Assembly (NCBI RefSeq): GCF_000430685.1
Contig: NZ_AUMM01000008.1
Coordinates: 1-64,000 of the forward strand
Length of the DNA: 64,000 nucleotides
Source of the DNA: Tuberibacillus calidus DSM 17572
Lineage (GTDB): Bacteria; Bacillota; Bacilli; Bacillales; Sporolactobacillaceae
Direction of reading: 5' to 3'
Below the pieces are notes generated by a model, which was given only the letters and a program-made list of their open reading frames with translations, did not search any database and was not told where the DNA came from. Shown here piece after piece: positions 23,477 to 32,984 of this stretch. Every line of letters begins with the position of its first letter. The first letter of the stretch is position 1. The translations under genes were made by a program, and so were the position numbers.

Positions 23477-24400
23477 TTAAACAAAGAGATAATCTAATAA
23501 GAGTCCTAGGGATAGTAAGAATCCGAACAACGTATTTAATTGAGCCGTCGCTTTCATGGCAGGCATGAGATGTAAGGATGATGTCCGGCCGCGAAATAGG
23601 CTGGCGGCTTGGATCGCTTTCGGTAAGCTAATAAAGACGAGTAACAGCCATAATGAGGCGACATGAAAGATCATCAACCCGATAATCCATAAATAGCTAA
23701 CGGCAAACATTCCAGATAAGAATAAAATGGCTTTCTTTCGGCCGAGAAGGATCGCTAACGTCCGGCGTCCTTTTTCTTTATCAGTGTCAAGGTCGCGGAT
23801 GTTATTGGCCATCATGATGCCGCCGACTAATACGGCAATAGGGATTGAAAGGAGCACACTTGTTTCGGTGATCGTCCCCGTTTCAACAAAGAAAGAAATT
23901 AAAACAAGAATAAGTCCCATAAAAAGTCCGGATACCAGTTCACCGAAAGGGGTATAAGCAATCGGATAAGGGCCGCCCGTATAAAAATATCCAGCCATCA
24001 TACAAATCGTGCCGATCAAAGCGAGCCACCAACTGCTCATGGCACAGATATAGACACCGATTAAAGTAGCGATGCCGCAAAAAGCATAGGCTAAATAAAG
24101 GACGGTTTCCGGCCGAACGCCGTCGCGGACAATCGTGCCGCCAATGCCTACGGACTCGGCGGTATCCAAGCCTCTTTTATAATCAAAATATTCATTGAAC
24201 ATGTTGGTTGCCGCTTGAATTAAAAGGGATGCGACTAACATGGCAATAAATATCGAAACTTTAATTTCAGATACGGAAAGGGCCATAGCTGTACCTAAAA
24301 TAACCGGAACAAAAGAGGCTGTTAGGGTATGTGGTCTAAGCAATTTCCACCAGATGCGCCAACCCGTATTTTTTTCCAAACGCTTCTGTTCAGTCATCAT
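23477..24400 (-). CDS. menA: 1,4-dihydroxy-2-naphthoate polyprenyltransferase
   Basis: The protein of about 307 residues attaches a polyprenyl chain to 1,4-dihydroxy-2-naphthoate in menaquinone synthesis. The UbiA-family motifs NMFNEYFDYKRGLDTAES and NNIRDLDTDKEKGRRTL carry the magnesium-binding Asp clusters, and there are eight to nine hydrophobic spans. AAAGGCG is nine bases before ATG 24400; the ATG at 24424 is an alternative. It is divergent from the menFDHBE operon, so the pathway genes flank one control region. A TTGACA-type promoter is present at 24473-24445. Confidence 0.95.
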   Translation of the reverse strand: MMTEQKRLEKNTGWRIWWKLLRPHTLTASFVPVILGTAMALSVSEIKVSIFIAMLVASLLIQAATNMFNEYFDYKRGLDTAESVGIGGTIVRDGVRPETVLYLAYAFCGIATLIGVYICAMSSWWLALIGTICMMAGYFYTGGPYPIAYTPFGELVSGLFMGLILVLISFFVETGTITETSVLLSIPIAVLVGGIMMANNIRDLDTDKEKGRRTLAILLGRKKAILFLSGMFAVSYLWIIGLMIFHVASLWLLLVFISLPKAIQAASLFRGRTSSLHLMPAMKATAQLNTLFGFLLSLGLLLDYLFV

Positions 24401-24444
24401 TGCCATTCGCCTTTCTTTCATCATCGTTCAGGTTATTCTATATA

Positions 24445-24473
24445 AGTTTAAGAGAATCCTGAATAAGTGTCAA
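24445..24473 (-). promoter_or_regulatory. sigma-A promoter of menA
   Basis: On the minus strand TTGACA (24473-24468) and TAAACT (24450-24445) are 17 bp apart, about 45 bp before the menA start. Confidence 0.65.
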
Positions 24474-24621
24474 CAAAGGTCGATCCAGCGAAACGAGACT
24501 TGATAAAGAGGAAGTCCACCAACGACGGAAAACGAAGGCTGCGAAGTTTAACCCCTTAGCAAGAGCTGTAAGCGATGATGAAAAACCCTGATGAAATGCC
24601 ATGTCAAACGGGCGCTTAAAA

Positions 24622-24651
24622 TTGACATCGAAAAATCCGTAGGTGTATGCT
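24622..24651 (+). promoter_or_regulatory. sigma-A promoter of menFDHB
   Basis: TTGACA at 24622-24627 and TATGCT at 24646-24651 are 18 bp apart, about 70 bp before the menF start. Between this and the menA promoter (24474-24621) nothing else is recognised. Confidence 0.65.
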
Positions 24652-24719
24652 TACATTGGTTTTCAGTGCGTTTGTTTTATTTAGATAAGTGGTTTCCTCC
24701 GGTCATGAGGAGGTTATAG

Positions 24720-26117
24720 GTGGTCACAATGGAAGAACAATACTTAACACTAGAATTAGAAAAAGCGGTCGAATGGATGGCTGGCTTTGCCGGAAGAGGC
24801 CTGGTCAGCTATATTATACCGATTCCGCCCGCTGATCTACTGAACGTCTTTGCAAACGGTTCGAAACTATCCGTTCACCGGCGCGCTTTTTGGTCGGAAG
24901 ATCGCGGGGTCACGTTCGTTGGTATTGGCGCCGCTTTGGAATATAACGCCCAAGGTGACAGGCGTTTTCAGGAAACTGAAGAATGGTACCAGCAAGTCAT
25001 CCATCATGCGGTGAAAAATAGAATAATTTATGGGACAGGCCCCTTAATGATCGGCGGGTTTTCGTTTTCCGACAAGGTTCAGTCCGTAGGGGAATGGCAG
25101 CATTTCCCCAGCGCTGGTTTCTTTATCCCGCGTTATCTTTTTACTGAAAAAGATGACCAAGCGTGGTTGACCATTAATATGCATCTTCGCTCTGGATTTT
25201 CTAAAGATGAAATGCTCAACCGCTTGAAAAATGATTTGCAAATCTTACTTTTTTCGCAGGAAAAACAGGACACGCCTGACTTGAAAATCTTGCAAAAGGT
25301 TTCAGATCATAGGGGGGATTGGCTCCAGGCGGCGCGCGAAATCATTGATCGCATTCGCGCGGGACACGTGGATAAGGTTGTTTTATCTCGGACATTAAAT
25401 ATAATATTGAACAAAATCTTGGAGCCCGCCATCCTTCTGGAAAAACTCTACGCCAATCGGACATATGGTTTCGTGTTTGCCATTGAACGCGAAGGTGATT
25501 GTTTCTTAGGGGCAACACCCGAGCGGCTGGTTAAGCGGGATGGGGAACATCTTTACGTCGATTGTTTGGCGGGAACTGACCGACGCGGAGAAACGGCTGC
25601 TGAAGATGAAGCGATCGGTCAAAGCTTGCTTCAAGACTCAAAAAACCTTGCGGAACACCGATTTGTCGTTGAAAGCATCATAGAGACGATGCAGGCGTTT
25701 TGTGAAACGATTTCTGCCCCTGGGTACCCGAGGCTGGTAAAAACAGAGAGCGTCCAGCATTTGTATACACCTGTTAGAGGGCAGATGAAAAAAACGGCAT
25801 CACTTTTTAAAGTCATTGGCTCCCTCCACCCAACTCCGGCTATGGGTGGGAGCCCTCGTGAGCGTGCCCTTGCCATGATCGGCGAATTAGAACCGCATGA
25901 GCGCGGTTGGTATGCTGCTCCTGTGGGGTGGACGGATGGTTTTCAATACGGAGATTTTGCCGTCGGGATACGCTCGGTGCTTCTCAGTGGCCAAAAACTC
26001 CGCCTTTTTGCCGGTTGCGGTATTGTCAAAGACTCCAAACCCGATCAAGAATATGAGGAAACGGAAATGAAATTTCGTCCCATACTCCGAGCGTTAGAAG
26101 GTGTCTTACATGTTTAA
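24720..26117 (+). CDS. menF: isochorismate synthase
   Basis: The 465-residue enzyme converts chorismate to isochorismate, the entry to menaquinone. The chorismate-binding core occupies the C-terminal two thirds, with FLGATPERLV, LAGTDRRG, the SVQHLYTPVRGQ region, LHPTPAMGGSPRERAL, and the final GCGIVKDSKPDQEYEETEMK. GAGGAGG six bases upstream selects GTG 24720 over ATG 24729. Its stop overlaps the menD start by eight bases. MenF rather than a DhbC or salicylate-type enzyme is supported by the operon. Confidence 0.95.
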   Translation: MVTMEEQYLTLELEKAVEWMAGFAGRGLVSYIIPIPPADLLNVFANGSKLSVHRRAFWSEDRGVTFVGIGAALEYNAQGDRRFQETEEWYQQVIHHAVKNRIIYGTGPLMIGGFSFSDKVQSVGEWQHFPSAGFFIPRYLFTEKDDQAWLTINMHLRSGFSKDEMLNRLKNDLQILLFSQEKQDTPDLKILQKVSDHRGDWLQAAREIIDRIRAGHVDKVVLSRTLNIILNKILEPAILLEKLYANRTYGFVFAIEREGDCFLGATPERLVKRDGEHLYVDCLAGTDRRGETAAEDEAIGQSLLQDSKNLAEHRFVVESIIETMQAFCETISAPGYPRLVKTESVQHLYTPVRGQMKKTASLFKVIGSLHPTPAMGGSPRERALAMIGELEPHERGWYAAPVGWTDGFQYGDFAVGIRSVLLSGQKLRLFAGCGIVKDSKPDQEYEETEMKFRPILRALEGVLHV

Positions 26118-27870
26118 TCAAACGGATCTAGGCGGCTATACCGCTTCTTTTGTTGACGGATTGTATCAAGCGGGTGTTCATAAGGTCGTTATTAGTCCGG
26201 GTTCGCGGTCAACCCCGTTGGCCATCACCTTTCATGCTCACCCGCAAATAGAAACATGGATCAATGTGGATGAGCGTTCCGCTGCATTTTTTGCGTTAGG
26301 GATGGCTAAAGCCTTACATGAGCCGGTCGTGCTTTTATGTTCTTCGGGAACGGCTGCGGCGAACTATTTTCCAGCGATCATTGAAGCGCGTTACAGCCGG
26401 GTCCCGCTCATCGTTTTAACAGCTGACCGCCCACATGAATTGCGGGAAGTTGGTGCACCGCAAACGATTGATCAAATCAAATTATATGGCAACCACGTTA
26501 AACATTATCAGGATATGCCGATACCGGACGGAAGCCCGGGTTTAAACCACTTTGTCAAAGCGAGTGCGATCCGCGCGTGCGGGGCGGCGATCGACGCGCC
26601 AAGCGGCCCAGTCCATTTAAACTTTCCGTTTCGCGAACCGCTCGTCCCGGAAATGAAACCAGAGTTGTTTCATACGGAATCACCTGCTTTCACTCAGTCC
26701 CTTACCCTAGGGTCACCGGCGGTCGATGAGGTGGTTTATACAGAATGGGCTCTTCTTTGGAAAAATGTTGAAAGACCGCTGATTTGTGTGGGACCGCAAA
26801 CAAATTCGAACTTGAGACCATACATTTTGGAGCTTGCGAACCTTTTAAATGCTCCGGTTATTGCCGATCCGCTCTCAGGGCTCCGCATAGGCGGTGATGA
26901 GGCATCACCGATCATCAGCGGGTATGATGCGTTTCTAAGGTCTGATCGTTTTACCACATCTGTTCAACCGGATGCTGTCATCCGCTTCGGGGCCATGCCC
27001 GTGTCAAAACCTTTTCTGAAATATTTAGAGAAATGTGCCCCGAAACATTACTGGGTGATTGATGAGGCGGCTGTCTTTCGGGAACCGACCCATTTAGCGA
27101 CACGATTCGTTAAAAGCAATGCGTCTTTGTTCTGTAAAAGTTTGGCGAAGGCGCTTGAAAAGGTGGGATACCGACCGACTCCCGATTGGCTTGGCCTATG
27201 GCAACGCATCGACAAGGTGACGGCATCCGAGATTCATCATTTCGTTGAAGATAGTCCTTGGTTTGAAGGCCAAGTGGTTGCCCATCTCTTGAAGCAGTTA
27301 GATGATCACGCAGTGCTTTTCGTCGGTAATAGCATGCCAATTCGAGATGTGGACACTTTTCTTCTTAAACGCAAGACACCGCTTGCCCTTTATGCCAATC
27401 GCGGGGCCAATGGCATCGACGGCGTTGTCTCTACAGCATTAGGGGTCAGCACGGTTCGAAAGCCAGTGACGCTTTTAATCGGTGATTTGTCCTTTTTCCA
27501 TGATATGAACGGCTTAATGGTTGCTAAACGCTACGCGTTAGATATCACTATTGTCGTCATTAATAATAACGGTGGAGGTATCTTTTCCTTTCTTTCCCAA
27601 GCGGAAGAAAAGAAAGAGACGTTCGAAACGCTATTTGGCACTCCGTTAGACATCGATATCGAAGCCGTCGCACGGCTATATGGGGCCAACTATAGTAAGG
27701 CCGTTGATTTGCCATCGTTTACCAAGGCTTTGGACGAAGGAAAAACGGTTAAAGGCTTGAAAATCATTGAGGCTGTAACGGTGCGTAAAGAAAATGCCGC
27801 GCTTCACCGTGACTTATGGAGCCGTGTGGTTCGGGCGGTGGATCATGCCATGGAGCGGAATCTCATATGA
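26110..27870 (+). CDS. menD: SEPHCHC synthase (2-succinyl-5-enolpyruvyl-6-hydroxy-3-cyclohexene-1-carboxylate synthase)
   Basis: The 586-residue ThDP enzyme joins isochorismate with the succinyl semialdehyde unit from 2-oxoglutarate. The N-terminal domain has VISPGSRSTPLAI and VDERSAAFFALGMAK, then CSSGTAAANYFPAI; the C-terminal ThDP domain has GDLSFFHDMNGL and VINNNGGGIFSFL. GAAGGTG precedes ATG 26110, which overlaps menF. menH begins within its last codons, so menF-D-H are translationally coupled. Confidence 0.97.
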   Translation: MFNQTDLGGYTASFVDGLYQAGVHKVVISPGSRSTPLAITFHAHPQIETWINVDERSAAFFALGMAKALHEPVVLLCSSGTAAANYFPAIIEARYSRVPLIVLTADRPHELREVGAPQTIDQIKLYGNHVKHYQDMPIPDGSPGLNHFVKASAIRACGAAIDAPSGPVHLNFPFREPLVPEMKPELFHTESPAFTQSLTLGSPAVDEVVYTEWALLWKNVERPLICVGPQTNSNLRPYILELANLLNAPVIADPLSGLRIGGDEASPIISGYDAFLRSDRFTTSVQPDAVIRFGAMPVSKPFLKYLEKCAPKHYWVIDEAAVFREPTHLATRFVKSNASLFCKSLAKALEKVGYRPTPDWLGLWQRIDKVTASEIHHFVEDSPWFEGQVVAHLLKQLDDHAVLFVGNSMPIRDVDTFLLKRKTPLALYANRGANGIDGVVSTALGVSTVRKPVTLLIGDLSFFHDMNGLMVAKRYALDITIVVINNNGGGIFSFLSQAEEKKETFETLFGTPLDIDIEAVARLYGANYSKAVDLPSFTKALDEGKTVKGLKIIEAVTVRKENAALHRDLWSRVVRAVDHAMERNLI

Positions 27871-28682
27871 AAACGATATTAAATGGTGTCCATTATGCCT
27901 TTGAAGTTGCCGGAAGCGGACCCTCGCTTCTTTTGCTTCACGGCTTTACGGGTTCGAAAGCGACTTGGAAACCGTTTATACCTTTATGGTCACAAAGATA
28001 CCAAACCATTGCTGTGGATATCATCGGGCATGGGGAAAGCGATTCCCCTGAACAGATTTCGCTATATTCTATGGAAGCTTTTTCAGACGCCTTAGAACTT
28101 TTGCTCCGGGACTTGGGCATCCAAAAGACCAACGTTTTAGGGTATTCCATGGGCGGCCGCATCGCCTTGTATCTGACCGTGAAAAAGCCCGAGCTCATCC
28201 GCGCCGTACTTTTAGAAAGCGCCTCTCCCGGACTCGAGACGAAAGCGGAAAGGCTGGATAGAATCCGGCAGGATGAAGCGCTTGCCGACTTCATTAAAGA
28301 AAATGGCCTTATCGCTTTTGTGAACAGATGGGAATCGCTGCCTTTATTTGCGAGCCAAAAGACGCTTCCGGAACATGTGAAGCATGCCATTCGGAAAGAA
28401 CGGCTCTCCCAAAATCCTATCGGTCTAGCCGCCAGTTTAAGAGGCATGGGGACGGGCCGACAACCTTCACTGTGGGAGGCACTTCCATATATCAAACAAC
28501 ACGTCATGCTTGTAACAGGACGCAAGGATGTGAAATTCGTCAAGATCGCTGAACGCATGAAAAAAAGTCTTCCAAATAGTGTACATGTGATCGTGGAAGG
28601 TTCTGGTCATGCCGTTCACGTGGAATCTCCCCAAACATTTGGTAAAATAGTATTTGATCGATTCTATCAATTCATGAACTGA
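27867..28682 (+). CDS. menH: SHCHC synthase
   Basis: The 271-residue alpha/beta hydrolase-fold enzyme eliminates pyruvate from [21 protein letters not shown] supplies the oxyanion region, the nucleophile Ser is in [11 protein letters not shown] and the His in [12 protein letters not shown] 27867 overlaps the menD stop as ATGA. Its place between menD and menB removes doubt about which alpha/beta hydrolase it is. Confidence 0.95.
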   Translation: MKTILNGVHYAFEVAGSGPSLLLLHGFTGSKATWKPFIPLWSQRYQTIAVDIIGHGESDSPEQISLYSMEAFSDALELLLRDLGIQKTNVLGYSMGGRIALYLTVKKPELIRAVLLESASPGLETKAERLDRIRQDEALADFIKENGLIAFVNRWESLPLFASQKTLPEHVKHAIRKERLSQNPIGLAASLRGMGTGRQPSLWEALPYIKQHVMLVTGRKDVKFVKIAERMKKSLPNSVHVIVEGSGHAVHVESPQTFGKIVFDRFYQFMN

Positions 28683-28695
28683 AAGGATGGCAGAA

Positions 28696-29514
28696 ATGAC
28701 GGTTGAATGGAAAACGGCTCATACATATGATGAGATTCTTTATGAGACAACAGACGGAATTGCGAAAATCACGATTAACCGCCCGCATGTGCATAATGCT
28801 TTTACCCCTAAAACCGTAATGGAAATGTATGATGCTTTCTCCCGCGCCAGGGATGATGCCAGTATCGGTGTCATTATTTTAACGGGTGCAGGCACCAAGG
28901 CGTTTTGCTCAGGTGGAGACCAAAAAGTGCGCGGCCATGGTGGCTATGTTGGTGAGGACAATATCCCACGGTTAAATGTTTTGGATTTACAGCGTTTAAT
29001 CCGGATGATTCCGAAACCAGTCATTGCGATGGTAGCGGGTTATGCGATTGGCGGGGGGCATGTCCTCCACATTCTATGTGATTTAACGATTGCGGCTGAC
29101 AATGCGATCTTTGGACAAACCGGACCAAAAGTCGGCAGCTTCGATGCAGGTTACGGTGCGGGTTACCTTGCCCGAATTGTCGGTCATAAAAAGGCGCGTG
29201 AGATCTGGTATCTCTGCCGTCAATACAATGCACAGGAAGCCTTGGAGATGGGGCTTGTCAATACCGTTGTGCCGCTTGAACAATTGGAAGAAGAAACGAT
29301 CAAATGGTGCCGCGAAATTCTTGAAAAAAGCCCGACAGCCATTCGCTTCCTAAAAGCCTCCTTTAACGCTGATACGGATGGACTGGCTGGCCTGCAACAA
29401 CTCGGCGGCGATGCCACACTCCTTTACTATACAACGGATGAAGCTAAAGAAGGACGGGATGCCTTTAAGGAGAAACGCAAGCCCGACTTCGGCAAGTTTC
29501 CAAGATTCCCGTGA
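28696..29514 (+). CDS. menB: 1,4-dihydroxy-2-naphthoyl-CoA synthase
   Basis: The 272-residue crotonase-fold enzyme cyclises O-succinylbenzoyl-CoA. Typical segments are [31 protein letters not shown] with the oxyanion glycines, and [23 protein letters not shown] with the active-site Asp and Tyr. ATG 28696 lies eight bases after AAAGGA; ATG 28687 is too close. Length equals that usual for MenB. A terminator separates it from menE. Confidence 0.97.
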   Translation: MTVEWKTAHTYDEILYETTDGIAKITINRPHVHNAFTPKTVMEMYDAFSRARDDASIGVIILTGAGTKAFCSGGDQKVRGHGGYVGEDNIPRLNVLDLQRLIRMIPKPVIAMVAGYAIGGGHVLHILCDLTIAADNAIFGQTGPKVGSFDAGYGAGYLARIVGHKKAREIWYLCRQYNAQEALEMGLVNTVVPLEQLEEETIKWCREILEKSPTAIRFLKASFNADTDGLAGLQQLGGDATLLYYTTDEAKEGRDAFKEKRKPDFGKFPRFP

Positions 29515-29527
29515 TAGAATGTTTATA

Positions 29528-29571
29528 AGAGGTTGACTCGTGGAGGACTCCGCATGAGTTGACCTCTTTTT
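29528..29571 (+). terminator. terminator or attenuator between menB and menE
   Basis: AGAGGTTGACTC at 29528-29539 pairs with GAGTTGACCTCT at 29556-29567 through Watson-Crick and G-U pairs, with an inner GGAG/CTCC, then TTTT. Because menE follows on the same strand within 31 bp, readthrough or a separate menE promoter is needed. Confidence 0.75.
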
Positions 29572-29601
29572 CCAATTTAGTCGGAAGGAGTTTATACAAC
29601 G

Positions 29602-31092
29602 ATGACTGTAACAACGATGCCGAATTGGTTAAAGCAGAGGGCGGCGCTGTCACCACAGCGGATCGCCGTAGAAACAGCGGATGCCGCATGGACGTTTGCC
29701 GAACTTGACCAAATGGCGAGGTCACTGGCCGCTAAATTCTTTAGGTTAGGGATCAAGGAAGGAAAACGAGTAGCCATTTTGCAAACCAATTCCGTTACAA
29801 TGATTGGCACCTATCACGCCTTATCTTATTTAGGTGCAACCGCCGTACCGTTAAATATCCGACTCAGTGTTCCGGAATTACTGTGGCAAATTCGTGATTG
29901 TGAGGCGTTATGCCTTCTCTATGATGAAGGATGTCGGACTCAGGCGGAAGCGCTTGAAAAGGAAGGCATTAAGGCGTATCATATCCAGTCTCTGGATGAA
30001 TCAGATCTCGCTGAAAGCATCAACTTTAAAGATGAGTTGGCTTTAGACGAACCCCATACAATCATTTATACATCTGGAACAACCGGCCGACCAAAGGGGG
30101 TTATTTTGACATATGGAAACCATTGGTGGAGTGCGGTCGGCTCAGCCTTAAATCTCGGCCTTAACATGAATGATAAATGGCTGCTTTGTTTACCGATGTT
30201 CCATGTGAGCGGGCTATCCATCTTGATGAAAAACGTTATTTATGGTATGCCCATATACCTTCAGTCCAAATTTAATGCCTCAGAAGTCAATCAGGTGATC
30301 CGCGAGCGCGGGGTAACGATGATGTCAGCCGTCAGTGCGATGGTCACAAAACTTTTGGATGATTTAAAGGAAAAGGCATATCCTGAACATTTTCGCTGTC
30401 TACTTCTTGGTGGCGGTCCTGCCCCATTACCGATGTTAGAAGAATGCCGAGATAAAGGGATCCCAGTCTTTCAAACCTATGGGCTTAGTGAAACGGCATC
30501 ACAAATCGTGACGCTTTCACCAGAATATATGTTTGAAAAATTAGGGTCAGCAGGAAAACCGTTATTTCCGGCACAAATTCGAATCATTGACGAAGAAGGT
30601 TCGGAGCTTAACGCGATGGAAGAAGGAGAAATTATCGTTAAAGGACCGAATGTCACGCCGGGTTATTGGCATCGACCAAGCGAAACCAATTCAGTGTTGG
30701 CGAACGGATGGTTAAAAACCGGCGATATCGGTTACCTTGATCATGATGGCTTCCTTTATGTGCTTGACCGGCGTAAAGATATGTTCATATCCGGCGGAGA
30801 AAACGTTTATCCTGCCGAAGTGGAAGCAGCGCTTCTCGCCCATCCCGACATTGCTGAGGCCGGTGTGATTGGTGTTCATGACGATGAGTGGGGAAAGGTG
30901 CCAGCAGCTTTTATTCGGGTACGACCTTCTTCAGATATCACCGAATCCGATGTGCAGATGTTTTTACGCGATCATTTGGCTGGCTATAAAATTCCTAAAT
31001 ATGTGTTCTTTGTTGATGAATTGCCGAGAAATGCATCGGGCAAATTATTGCGGCGTTTACTTATTGAGCGCTTACCTGGGAATTTGAGATAA
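29602..31092 (+). CDS. menE: O-succinylbenzoate-CoA ligase
   Basis: The 496-residue adenylating enzyme activates O-succinylbenzoate to its CoA thioester. The P-loop is TIIYTSGTTGRPKGV at about 153-167; YGLSETAS, KTGDIGYLD and the hinge DRRKDMFISGGENVYPAE follow, and the C-terminal catalytic Lys is in RNASGKLLRR. AAGGAG is eleven bases before ATG 29602. menC (O-succinylbenzoate synthase), which often follows menE, is not here; a convergent small gene overlaps the menE end instead. Confidence 0.95.
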   Translation: MTVTTMPNWLKQRAALSPQRIAVETADAAWTFAELDQMARSLAAKFFRLGIKEGKRVAILQTNSVTMIGTYHALSYLGATAVPLNIRLSVPELLWQIRDCEALCLLYDEGCRTQAEALEKEGIKAYHIQSLDESDLAESINFKDELALDEPHTIIYTSGTTGRPKGVILTYGNHWWSAVGSALNLGLNMNDKWLLCLPMFHVSGLSILMKNVIYGMPIYLQSKFNASEVNQVIRERGVTMMSAVSAMVTKLLDDLKEKAYPEHFRCLLLGGGPAPLPMLEECRDKGIPVFQTYGLSETASQIVTLSPEYMFEKLGSAGKPLFPAQIRIIDEEGSELNAMEEGEIIVKGPNVTPGYWHRPSETNSVLANGWLKTGDIGYLDHDGFLYVLDRRKDMFISGGENVYPAEVEAALLAHPDIAEAGVIGVHDDEWGKVPAAFIRVRPSSDITESDVQMFLRDHLAGYKIPKYVFFVDELPRNASGKLLRRLLIERLPGNLR

Positions 31093-31329
31093 CTGGGATG
31101 GATCCTGGTTTGCGAAGATGTGATCGAGGATGTTTTTCAAGGAGAGCAGTTCTTCTTTCGTCAGGGTAATGCCGCGGCCCATCCGTTCTTTTTGCGGTGA
31201 CCAATTGCGGATGTCATATTTTGGCTCCCGGTCGTTCCAACTGACAATCGTCAGTTCCTTTTGCCAACCGCTTTCAGATTTGGAGAGAGCTCCGTAAGAT
31301 TTTAGGATTTCAAATTTAAAATCTGGCAT
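31072..31329 (-). CDS. YdbC/PC4-like single-stranded nucleic-acid binding protein
   Basis: The 85-residue protein has the YdbC layout: an FEILKSYGALS strand, SGWQKELTIVSWNDREPKYDIRNW, then a GITLTKEELLSLKNIL helix. YdbC proteins have the PC4 fold and bind single-stranded DNA. AAAGGAG lies before ATG 31329; a longer frame to 31374 has no site. Its 3' end overlaps menE by 21 bp in convergent orientation. Confidence 0.87.
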   Translation of the reverse strand: MPDFKFEILKSYGALSKSESGWQKELTIVSWNDREPKYDIRNWSPQKERMGRGITLTKEELLSLKNILDHIFANQDPSQLSQIPR

Positions 31330-31499
31330 TGAGATCACTCCTTTTTCAATAGGTTTTTTAAAATTATAGAACATCCGTTCGCATTTTTATTATATACAAT
31401 CGCCAGTACGATGACAAGCCATTTAAGCAAATTTCTCAAAAAAATTTTTTCTGCATGTTAGAATAAAACCCAATGACAACATGACAGAAGGCGACGGGA

Positions 31500-32690
31500 A
31501 TGAATTGGAAGCGAAGTGCGAGGATTTTATGGGTTTGTAACTTCATGATTTCCGCTGGAATGACAATGGTCATACCGTTTTTGGCGCTTTTTTTGTTGCA
31601 AATGGGCATTAAAGAACACCATGCGTTGAGCATGTGGACCGGGGCCATTTTTTCTGCGACCTTCCTTTCGGCGGCCGTGATGGCACCGATTTGGGGGGTT
31701 TTTGCCGATAAATACGGCCAGCGGGCTAACCTTATCCGCGCGGGGATTGGCATGGGGCTCATAACATTTTCCATGGCCTTTGCCCATACGCCGTTCATGC
31801 TCTTAATTCTGAGATTTGTCGTCGGCTTTTTTTCCGGGTTTATCACGGTCTCATTTTCATATTTATCGCGGATCACACCTAAACAAAACATTGGGGAGGC
31901 CCTCGGGACACTGCAAACCGGAAACATCGCCGGCGGTATTATCGGCCCTTTAATTGGCGGATTTTTATCCGACCTATTCGGTTTTCGCATGGTGTTTTCC
32001 ATAACGGGGATTTGTATCTTATTGACTCTCATTCCGGTCATATTTCTCTTAGAGAAGGATCCCGTCGTCAAACAAACGAAAGAAAATCATGGATCATATA
32101 AACAAGTCTTGACGAACCCCGTTCTGATCTCATTATTTGCGGCAACATTTCTCGTCCAGGTCTCGATTCAAGGGACGAATTCCATGATGACGATTTTTGT
32201 AAAAACCCTGGTGGGCAATGTGGGCAATTTAGCCTTCCTATCTGGCCTTGCCTCATCCTTAACGGGGATTGCAACCATCATTGGTGCGCCTTATATCGGG
32301 AAGTTGGGAGATAAACTTGGGCAAGCAAAAATATTACCAGTTGTGATGTTATTGAGCGGATTGTTGGCCTTACCGCAAATATGGACGAAGAACATTTATG
32401 AGCTGTATTTGTGGCGGTTCTTGCAAGGGTTGTTTATCGGCGGTATGTGGCCGGCCATCCAGTCGTTGATTCATAAACGAAGCCCGAAAATGGTTCAGGG
32501 ACGAGCCTTCGGTGTGACCGCTAGCAGCCGTTTTCTTGGAAATTTATCGGGACCGATAGTCGGGGGATATATTTCGGGAGCTTTGGCTACGAATTATGTT
32601 TTTCTTTTTTCAGGAGTGGTATTGATTATAGGAAGTTTCTTTGTCCGGTGGCGAGTGAAGCCTGAAGAGCGATCCACCTCAACAACTTAG
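31500..32690 (+). CDS. MFS multidrug efflux transporter
   Basis: The 396-residue protein has twelve predicted membrane spans. The motif-A loop between spans 2 and 3 is GVFADKYGQRANLI, and TGNIAGGIIGPLIGG in span 5 is the antiporter motif C that marks drug/proton exporters of the DHA1 group. A second motif-A-like loop, GKLGDKLGQAKI, follows in the second half. GAAGGCGACGGG precedes ATG 31500. It resembles NorA/YttB-like exporters; the substrate is unknown. Array 2 follows after a terminator. Confidence 0.88.
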   Translation: MNWKRSARILWVCNFMISAGMTMVIPFLALFLLQMGIKEHHALSMWTGAIFSATFLSAAVMAPIWGVFADKYGQRANLIRAGIGMGLITFSMAFAHTPFMLLILRFVVGFFSGFITVSFSYLSRITPKQNIGEALGTLQTGNIAGGIIGPLIGGFLSDLFGFRMVFSITGICILLTLIPVIFLLEKDPVVKQTKENHGSYKQVLTNPVLISLFAATFLVQVSIQGTNSMMTIFVKTLVGNVGNLAFLSGLASSLTGIATIIGAPYIGKLGDKLGQAKILPVVMLLSGLLALPQIWTKNIYELYLWRFLQGLFIGGMWPAIQSLIHKRSPKMVQGRAFGVTASSRFLGNLSGPIVGGYISGALATNYVFLFSGVVLIIGSFFVRWRVKPEERSTSTT

Positions 32691-32930
32691 AAACAACGGT
32701 TTTCGGACTTGAGACCTATGGCCATTCCGACTTTTAATCTAGTAAAAAACCATCCCAGCGCCGCTGTCTGTTTCTTAGCCGATCGTTTATGATTGTGCAT
32801 GTAAGAGGATGCTTGAGAGAAGTCTGGACTACTTCATTAAGGCTTTCGCCGTCACATTATTTGGAGCGCTTCATTATCATAAAGTAAAGGAAGTCGTCAA
32901 AGACTACCTGACCTCCCTAAATATTGCATG
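32691..32930. other. stretch between the MFS gene and its distal terminator
   Basis: No gene is supported. A frame from ATG 32809 encodes a plausible start (MLERSLDYFIKAF...) but runs through the terminator hairpin and into repeat array 2. It may be a remnant or chance. Confidence 0.4.
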
Positions 32931-32957
32931 GCCCGGTGACGAGCACCGGGCTTTTTT
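32931..32957 (+). terminator. intrinsic terminator at the left edge of array 2
   Basis: GCCCGGTG at 32931-32938 pairs with CACCGGGC at 32944-32951, and six T follow. Confidence 0.93.
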
Positions 32958-32984
32958 GTCGTTTAGGATGGCAATTAGTGCGGT

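Noticed and set aside
27938-28558. 206-codon minus-strand frame
   Set aside because: It is antisense to menH, whose catalytic motifs and overlap with menD are clear; the Ser-rich composition is that of a shadow frame.
31436-32071. 211-codon minus-strand frame
   Set aside because: It is antisense to the start of the MFS transporter, which has full family features; Met/Pro/Lys-rich antisense of membrane spans is a common artefact.
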